A stretch of 64,000 bases of DNA, from positions 2,232,001 through 2,296,000 of the forward strand of contig NZ_CP048433.1 of assembly GCF_010509075.1 (NCBI RefSeq). The letters run 5' to 3'. Positions 59,268-64,000 of the stretch are shown one piece after another. Each line of letters starts with the position of its first letter. The stretch's first letter is position 1. Origin of the DNA: Collinsella aerofaciens ATCC 25986 (lineage in GTDB: Bacteria; Actinomycetota; Coriobacteriia; Coriobacteriales; Coriobacteriaceae). Position numbers and translations under genes: made by a program. Below the pieces are notes generated by a model, which searched no databases, was not told the DNA's origin, and saw only the letters and a program-made list of their open reading frames with translations.

Positions 59268-59405
59268 ATGGATTCTAAAAAACACCTTGCCAAATAGGAG
59301 CGTCAGATAATCGATCTGCAGCTTTCGGTATCCGCCACAGAGCTGGCAAGGATTTGGGACAAAACGAAAGCTCAACGTCCTGAGTCTGAAGTGATTATAT
59401 TGTAA
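59268..59405 (+). pseudogene. Possible IS30-like transposase N-terminal remnant
   Basis: From ATG 59268 the frame reads MDSKKHLAK, TAG, then ERQIIDLQLSVSATELARIW to TAA at 59403-59405. The pattern KHL-x2-ER-x-II followed by a helix-turn-helix recalls the start of IS30 transposases. The in-frame TAG and early end show decay. It also overlaps a degenerate repeat shared with 46995-47093. Confidence 0.35.
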
Positions 59406-59440
59406 CTGTCTTGGCTTTTATTTCCGGAACCGACAAAGCG
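59353..59440. repeat. Degenerate dispersed repeat, copy 2
   Basis: TTTGGGACAAAACGAAAGCT through CCGACAAAGCG; related in blocks to 46995-47093. Confidence 0.5.
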
Positions 59441-59501
59441 TGCCTCCGCCTCTTTTGCGTGAAGCCGGCCGGGATGTGGGGTAGTTTTGCGTCAGCAGAT
59501 T

Positions 59502-59545
59502 TGCGCAAGGGGCCAACGGACGGGGCTTCATTGGCCCCTTGCGCA
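59502..59545. terminator. Hairpin downstream of the cupin gene
   Basis: Perfect 15-bp arms TGCGCAAGGGGCCAA (59502-59516) and TTGGCCCCTTGCGCA (59531-59545). It lies 12 bp after the cupin stop on the minus strand. No T-run, but the strength and place suggest termination. Confidence 0.65.
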
Positions 59546-59556
59546 TCGATTGCGAA

Positions 59557-59910
59557 TTAGAACATGATAGCGTCGTCGGCCGTGAAGGCATTAAGGGACC
59601 CCTGCTTGACCTGAATGCAGACGTATGTGATGCCCGAGTCGGATGCGGCGCGGAACTGGCGGTGTGCGGCGGGGGAAATGCGCAGCCAGTCGCCGGCTCC
59701 AAGCTCTATATCCTCACCGTCGATCGTGACCGAGCCGGTGCCTTCGAGCACGCCATAAATCTCCTCGTTTTCCTTGTGCACATGGACGAACGGAACGCCA
59801 GCGCCGGCGGGAAGATTGTTGACACTCACCTCTGCCCCGGTAAGCCCGAGCACTTCGTGTAGCTCGACACGGCTCTCATTACCGATGTGGGTCTTTGCAA
59901 AATTAGCCAT
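59557..59910 (-). CDS. Cupin-domain protein divergent from HxlR
   Basis: A 117-residue single-domain cupin. Motif 1 is PFVHVHKENEEIYGVLEG and motif 2 is PAAHRQFRAASDS. AGAGAGGAACC precedes the ATG. It is divergent from an HxlR regulator with an inverted repeat between them, which suggests it is the regulator's target. Substrate unknown. Confidence 0.88.
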   Translation of the reverse strand: MANFAKTHIGNESRVELHEVLGLTGAEVSVNNLPAGAGVPFVHVHKENEEIYGVLEGTGSVTIDGEDIELGAGDWLRISPAAHRQFRAASDSGITYVCIQVKQGSLNAFTADDAIMF

Positions 59911-59994
59911 AATGGTTCCTCTCTTTGGGTTGATTTACCTTGCAGGCATCTCCTGCGTGAGTTATATTCAACGCGAAGGCGCATGCAAATACGA

Positions 59995-60020
59995 GTACGC
60001 ACATATTTGTAACTGCGTAC
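59995..60020. promoter_or_regulatory. Inverted repeat between cupin and HxlR genes
   Basis: The arms GTACGCA (59995-60001) and TGCGTAC (60014-60020) are perfect, with a 12-bp spacer, about 45 bp before the HxlR start. Likely HxlR operator. Confidence 0.65.
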
Positions 60021-60064
60021 TTTTTTGTGAAACCGGTATGGTCAAGGAGGTTGGGTCTCCCGTG

Positions 60065-60388
60065 ATGGCGAAAGAGGAGCTTCCGGAGTGTCCGGTCGCA
60101 ACGGCGGTAGCGCTCATTGGCGGCAAGTGGAAGCTGCTCATTATCCGTAACTTGCGCGTACGCCCCTGGCGTTTCAACGAGTTGCGCCGCAGCCTTGAGG
60201 GAATCTCTCAGAAGGTGCTTACCGACAGCCTGCGGCAGATGGAGGATGACGGGCTGGTCTTTCGCCATGACTATGGCGAGAATCCTCCCCGCGTCGAGTA
60301 TGGTCTCACAGAACTCGGCCGCCAGATGATACCCGTCATGGACTCGCTCGCAGACTTCGGCGCCTATTACAAGACGGTCGTTTCGTAG
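60065..60388 (+). CDS. HxlR-family transcriptional regulator
   Basis: A 107-residue winged-helix protein. The conserved cysteine is in ELPECPVATAVALIGGKWKL, followed by RRSLEGISQKVLTDSLRQME and GLVFRHDYGENPPRVEYGLT. HxlR proteins respond to electrophiles or disulfide stress through this cysteine. The start is placed at 60065; GTG 60062 or ATG 60038 are alternatives, AAGGAGG lying at 60044-60050. Confidence 0.92.
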   Translation: MAKEELPECPVATAVALIGGKWKLLIIRNLRVRPWRFNELRRSLEGISQKVLTDSLRQMEDDGLVFRHDYGENPPRVEYGLTELGRQMIPVMDSLADFGAYYKTVVS

Positions 60389-60488
60389 CGGACACGCTGC
60401 TTAGGGGGCGGAGAACCGCTACGAGTACGATAGCGATTCTCCTGCGGCTGCCGTTGATTCCGTAGTTATAGAGCGGAAGGAGACTGCA

Positions 60489-60762
60489 ATGGGGTCGTCC
60501 GCCCCACAAGAAGGCCCTCCCTTCCCGGTATGGCGCCGACATGCGCACGCCGGCTCAAACTGCTCGATGCGCGAAGTGTTGTTATGGCTTCACTCGGCCT
60601 GTGGACGCCCAATCATCCGTGCACCACATTCTGCCCATGTGCATGGGCGGCTGCCCCCACCGCCATATGGTCTCCGGCGTGCGCCGTTGCCCCTGGTTCA
60701 AAGACGACCCCGATGCCTACGTCCTCGCCAAAACTCGCGCCGCCCGTAAGAGCCGCCAATAA
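60489..60762 (+). pseudogene. Frameshifted Cys/His-rich small protein gene
   Basis: ATG 60489 has a good site (GGAAGGAG), but its frame gives a meaningless product. One G fewer in the ATGGGG run would join it to a frame reading GRPPHKKALPSRYGADMRTP, then ARCAKCCYGF, HHILPMCMGGCPHRH and KTRAARKSRQ, ending at 60762. That product has six cysteines and several histidines in a zinc-ribbon-like or HNH-like order. It is likely a real gene of about 90 residues with a +1 frameshift near the start, or a sequencing error. Family not recognised. Confidence 0.55.
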
Positions 60763-61003
60763 AACCTCCGGCCCTGCTTGGCCCCGGGAATAAACGTCAG
60801 ACTTGCCGATTCACGCCTCGCGCAAGGGCCGTTCTACTTCCCAAACCTGATCTGCCTGTCGCACAGCTCGAGGGCGACAAGGGAAGCCTGGGTCACCTCC
60901 TTGATATCCTCTGCGAACTACTGGAGTGCGGCACAGTCGGATGACTGGACCGTTTTCGTTGGAGCTTGGTTGTTTGCCTGTGTGAATGGCGTATTTGTTT
61001 TAG

Positions 61004-61924
61004 CTAGCGGTTGCGACGCCTTGTTGCGGAAATGCTAACTGATGCAACTACGCCACCGGCAACACTCAGGGCGACTGCTATCGCGCCGTTGTCGCCCGTA
61101 GCGGGTAGGGTGGTCCTGGCTGGTTTAACCGCCGCTACTGCCTTAGTGGAAACGGGATTTGCCGCGGGCTTTTCTGCCTTGGGCTGCGGTGTGGGCTCGG
61201 GCTTGGTTTCCGGTTCGGGTTTGACCTCTGGGCTCGGTTTAACACTTGGATCGGGTTTGGAACCGCTCGTATCGGTTGCAATCAAGTGCACGTCGCTGTC
61301 GAAGACGTAGCGGATGTAGTAATCGTGCCGCGTCTCGTGCGTAATCCCCTGCCCGCTGTCGAAGTCGCGGTCAACGTGTGTGCCGAGGCGGGTTGAGCTG
61401 GTGAGGTTCAGTCTGTAAGGGATTTGGTCGTCGGCGTAGCCGCCTGTAAAGACAGCGGTTGCTCTAACGTGATTGTCGATCATGGTCAGGGCAATAGAGA
61501 CGCTGGCCTCTTTGGGGTTCTCGGTTTTTATAAGGCCTTCGGTATCGGTGTCGATCTTGAAGAGATGGACGGTGTCGTTAAGCCCGTAGATGAAGTCCTC
61601 GGGTTTGTCGGGGAAATCGTATACAAACGCCTCATTCTGGACCAACATGAAGGCAGGAGGGAGCTCCAGGTCATAGTTATGGTCGACAACGGTGGTAGCT
61701 GTGAGGCTGCCTTCTGCGTTGGCTTCGTTGCAGGTAATGGGTGCTGCGACATCGGTTTCGGGCATTTCTGTCGCCAGTGCTGCGCAGGGTAGCAAAAGCA
61801 GTCCTGCCACAAGAATGCTTACTCCGAAGGCGGCGATTCTGGCGTCTGCATGACGCTTGACGTCGCGGATAGACAGGCCAGTCCGTTTGTTATGGGTCTG
61901 CGGTGCAACATGCTGTTCATACAT
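61004..61924 (-). CDS. LPATG-anchored surface protein
   Basis: A 306-residue cell wall protein. A signal peptide lies at about 28-50 (SILVAGLLLLPCAALATE). A domain of about 170 residues follows, then a Pro/Lys/Glu stretch (SVKPSPEVKPEPETKPEPTP) that spans the wall. The sorting signal is LPATGDNGA, a hydrophobic span, and RRRNR. A housekeeping class A-type sortase elsewhere would anchor it; the ICE sortase has a different expected target. AAGGAG precedes the ATG. The binding partner is unknown. Confidence 0.9.
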   Translation of the reverse strand: MYEQHVAPQTHNKRTGLSIRDVKRHADARIAAFGVSILVAGLLLLPCAALATEMPETDVAAPITCNEANAEGSLTATTVVDHNYDLELPPAFMLVQNEAFVYDFPDKPEDFIYGLNDTVHLFKIDTDTEGLIKTENPKEASVSIALTMIDNHVRATAVFTGGYADDQIPYRLNLTSSTRLGTHVDRDFDSGQGITHETRHDYYIRYVFDSDVHLIATDTSGSKPDPSVKPSPEVKPEPETKPEPTPQPKAEKPAANPVSTKAVAAVKPARTTLPATGDNGAIAVALSVAGGVVASVSISATRRRNR

Positions 61925-62244
61925 AAGACGCTCCTTGTTCGTAGGCCGGTTTCGCGGATCTATATTGCGCCTGGCCGATGCGGCTAGGCTCTTTCACGCG
62001 AACGCTTACGCGAGCAGGGAGAAAGCTCAAGCTAATTTTCCCACAGTCGATACTTTGTGAGCAACGATTTGCTGTTCAATTTTCGGAGAGAGAATCAAGA
62101 CGGTCGAGGAGTTATCAGGCAATGAGATTGTGTCTAGAGAGCGCGAACGAGAGATGCGATCTACAGACGACTGAATAGCTCCATCTGTTTTGGTTACAAC
62201 GAAATGTGTGCCGCGCGCCTGCGGCATGAAGAAGGGAGATTCTT
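61925..62244. other. Divergent intergenic region
   Basis: 320 bp between the surface protein and the FMN reductase. No gene or clear operator was recognised; the ribosome binding sites of both neighbours lie at its edges. Confidence 0.4.
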
Positions 62245-62775
62245 ATGAATATCGTTGTATTGAGCGGTAGCCCGCGCAAGGGCGCCAATACCGACACTAT
62301 GGTCGAGGCCTTTGCCGAGACCGCGCGCGAGGCCGGCAATACGGTCGAGGTCATTCGCGTTGCCAGCAAGAAGATCGCTGGTTGTCTGGGGTGCCAGTAT
62401 TGCTTCGCCCACGAGGGCACTTGCGTGCAGAAGGATGACATGGCCAACGTGATCGAGTCGCTGAAAGACGCCGACATGGTTGTCTTCGCTTCGCCTATCT
62501 ACTGGTTTGATATCACTGCGCAGGAGAAGGCCGCCATCGATCGCCTATACGCCTTCGGTGCTACGGGCTTCCCGTTCACCAAGACGGCCCTTTTACTCAA
62601 TAGCCACAGCGAGGGCGTCTATGATGCGGCGATCGCTATGTACAAGTCGACCTGTGCGTACTGCAAGTGGGAGGACCAGGGCATTGTCGCCATCAGCGGT
62701 ATGACCGAGCGCGACAGCATGGCATCGTCGCCCAAGTTGAAAGAGGTGCGAGAGCTCGCTCGCAAGCTCGCCTAA
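62245..62775 (+). CDS. NADPH-dependent FMN reductase / flavoprotein
   Basis: A 176-residue flavodoxin-fold oxidoreductase. The FMN phosphate loop is LSGSPRKGANTDTM near residues 6-19. IAGCLGCQYCFAHEGTCVQK holds a cysteine set as in iron-sulfur flavoproteins, though here it is short of a full 4Fe-4S spacing. ASPIYWFDITAQ is the flavin-stacking loop. AGAAGGGAG precedes the ATG. It probably reduces flavins, quinones or disulfides. Confidence 0.88.
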   Translation: MNIVVLSGSPRKGANTDTMVEAFAETAREAGNTVEVIRVASKKIAGCLGCQYCFAHEGTCVQKDDMANVIESLKDADMVVFASPIYWFDITAQEKAAIDRLYAFGATGFPFTKTALLLNSHSEGVYDAAIAMYKSTCAYCKWEDQGIVAISGMTERDSMASSPKLKEVRELARKLA

Positions 62776-62865
62776 GGACAAGAAGAACGCATGGCAATAA
62801 GCGTTGGCGGAAATGCTTGCTGTCCTTACCAAGAGGATTACTGATTGCCATGCGTTGATGTCCTT
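62774..62865. repeat. MITE-like long inverted repeat
   Basis: The outer arms AAGGACA (62774-62780) and TGTCCTT (62859-62865) and inner arms AACGCATGGCAAT (62786-62798) and ATTGCCATGCGTT (62844-62856) make a 92-bp structure between convergent genes. It overlaps the reductase stop codon. It may act as a terminator or be a small non-autonomous element. Confidence 0.65.
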
Positions 62866-62883
62866 ATGGACAATCTCCGCGTG

Positions 62884-63978
62884 CTAGGAGACTTTCTCGC
62901 TCAGGAACTCCCTGAATGCGGGGATGTCAAAGCCAACGAGATCACGCCCACGTTCCCCGATGACGCCGTCCTCGAGAAGGCGGCGTTTGTATTGGCTTGC
63001 GTAGTTGCTGGCGACGCCCATGCGTTTGGCTATCTCCGAGACCCTGCTGGGGCCAGAATCGGGCAGCATCGCGAGTAAAAACTCAATGTCTTTATCGGAA
63101 AGCTCTCGATAGGTCGTTTCGAGAATGCGATCACGCAGCTCCATGCGTGCGAGTAGGGAACCCTGCTGGACATCGGATGCACTGATTTGGGGCGAGTTCT
63201 CCGAAACATCCCAAGTGCGATATCCGACGAGCTGCATCATGTAGGGGAATCCGTCGACGGCCTTCACAGCATTCTCGAGCGCTTCTGGTGTGATTGAACG
63301 TCCTCCGGCCTCAACGGTTTTGCGAAACGCGTTTGCAATTTCAACGTCAGTGATTCGTCCTAACTGATGATATTGGGAACGCCTGAGGAACGAGACGGAA
63401 TCGTTACGCAGCAACGCCGATACTTTGTAGGGCAGTCCTGCCATGAGTAGGGCAACTTTTTTACCTTCGCGTACAAAGTGCTGGTAAACAGAGGCAAATT
63501 GAAGCATTTCTTCGAGATCGACGGTGACTTCATCGATGGTAATGAGAAGTCCGATGTCATGTTTTTCGAGTTGCTTAAAGATGCCATTCATGCGTGTGCG
63601 CCAGTTGCCCTGGACCTCTTGAGCATATGTCCAATCGATGCCCACTGGACCAATTTGAACGCCGTTTATGCGCGCATGAGGCTGTGAGAGGTAGCTATCT
63701 GCGGCTTCTTTGGTTCGCTCGATAATATCTTCGAGCATGCCTGGCATGGCGGAGACGTTTGCTGCGATCCAACCGTGTTCAAGCGCCGTTTCTGAAAGGA
63801 GCGAGAGAAGCGCCGTCTTGCCCGTTCCCCTTGCGCCCGTAAAAATGGTCGACAGGTTGGGATCTCCCGGGCCGTTGATAAAGCCACGGTTGATGTCACG
63901 CAGAATATGCTCGCGACCCGCTAGAAAGGGAGGGACGCTTCCGAACGTCGGGGTAAAGGGGTTCTTGCTGTACTCCAT
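62884..63978 (-). CDS. AAA ATPase with C-terminal winged helix
   Basis: A 364-residue P-loop ATPase of the archaeal-type ATPase (STAND/AAA_16-like) family. Walker A is FTGARGTGKTALLS, Walker B LLITIDEVTVDLEE, and sensor-like LLMAGLPYKVSALLR follows. Residues about 300-360 form a winged helix (RVSEIAKRMGVASNYASQYK). AAAGGAG precedes the ATG. Such proteins are often genome-island regulators or toxin-like modules; the function is unknown. It is complete at the right edge of the window. Confidence 0.85.
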   Translation of the reverse strand: MEYSKNPFTPTFGSVPPFLAGREHILRDINRGFINGPGDPNLSTIFTGARGTGKTALLSLLSETALEHGWIAANVSAMPGMLEDIIERTKEAADSYLSQPHARINGVQIGPVGIDWTYAQEVQGNWRTRMNGIFKQLEKHDIGLLITIDEVTVDLEEMLQFASVYQHFVREGKKVALLMAGLPYKVSALLRNDSVSFLRRSQYHQLGRITDVEIANAFRKTVEAGGRSITPEALENAVKAVDGFPYMMQLVGYRTWDVSENSPQISASDVQQGSLLARMELRDRILETTYRELSDKDIEFLLAMLPDSGPSRVSEIAKRMGVASNYASQYKRRLLEDGVIGERGRDLVGFDIPAFREFLSEKVS

Positions 63979-64000
63979 GGTGGCTCCTTTGCAAGTTTTG

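Larger units (their letters stand above)
56323..59297 (+). mobile_element. IS110-family element interrupted by an IS3-family element
   Basis: An IS110 transposase with a 230-bp non-coding leader. The exact ends are not visible because IS110 elements lack terminal inverted repeats. The IS3-type element at 57796-59247 splits the transposase 3' end. Joining the flanks at the 3-bp duplication lets the frame run 15 more codons (FEAERKMDSKKHLAK) to TAG at 59295-59297. Confidence 0.75.

Noticed and set aside
60763-61003. Short plus-strand frames before the LPATG gene
   Set aside because: A fragment reading AQLEGDKGSLGHLLDILCEL looks protein-like but has no start, ribosome binding site or recognised family.

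Overview
The window looks like a chromosomal segment of a gut actinobacterium of the class Coriobacteriia, most likely Collinsella or a close relative. This is inferred from the high G+C coding style, guaA and ychF sequences of actinobacterial type, paired glycerol dehydrogenases, an LPATG surface protein, and a Tn1549-like conjugative element at guaA. No rRNA or tRNA gene was seen.

Left backbone (1-11.05 kb): a partial hypothetical gene; an iron alcohol dehydrogenase; a glycerol dehydrogenase and a second copy broken by an in-frame TAG; a four-cluster ferredoxin-like protein; ychF; a small membrane protein; a small XRE regulator facing a hypothetical gene across a perfect 24-bp palindrome; ansA; guaA.

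Integrated element (11.04-47.18 kb): an integrative and conjugative element (ICE) sits at the 3' end of guaA. The last 16 bases of guaA recur at 47168-47183, inside a longer imperfect repeat of about 225 bp. From left to right it carries an XRE/xis/int switch; a type I restriction-modification locus whose three half-size hsdS copies lie in opposite orientations around a tyrosine recombinase, so it is probably phase variable; an RHH and GIY-YIG pair; parAB; a candidate oriT with mobC and relaxase; and, on the minus strand, a type IV secretion operon with a sortase and a large VaFE/Cna-type surface protein. At the right are a replication initiator with 33-bp iteron-like repeats, a DnaC-like ATPase and a DUF3800 protein. 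A palindrome with arms GGGACAA and TTGTCCC occurs three times inside genes and may be the ParB site. Three unrelated ICE proteins share a C-terminal tail.

Accessory region (47.2-59.5 kb): a lantibiotic-immunity-type ABC transporter (FEG) with a two-component system; a truncated TetR gene joined to an hsdS remnant; a MerR-controlled operon (RibD-like reductase, cupin, CMD protein, aldo/keto reductase broken by TGG to TGA, flavodoxin); and an IS110 element whose transposase 3' end was hit by an IS3/IS150-type element with visible inverted repeats, a 3-bp duplication and an A7 frameshift site.

Right backbone (59.5-64 kb): a cupin facing an HxlR regulator; a frameshifted Cys/His-rich gene; an LPATG surface protein; an FMN reductase; a MITE-like inverted repeat; and an AAA ATPase of the archaeal-ATPase type.
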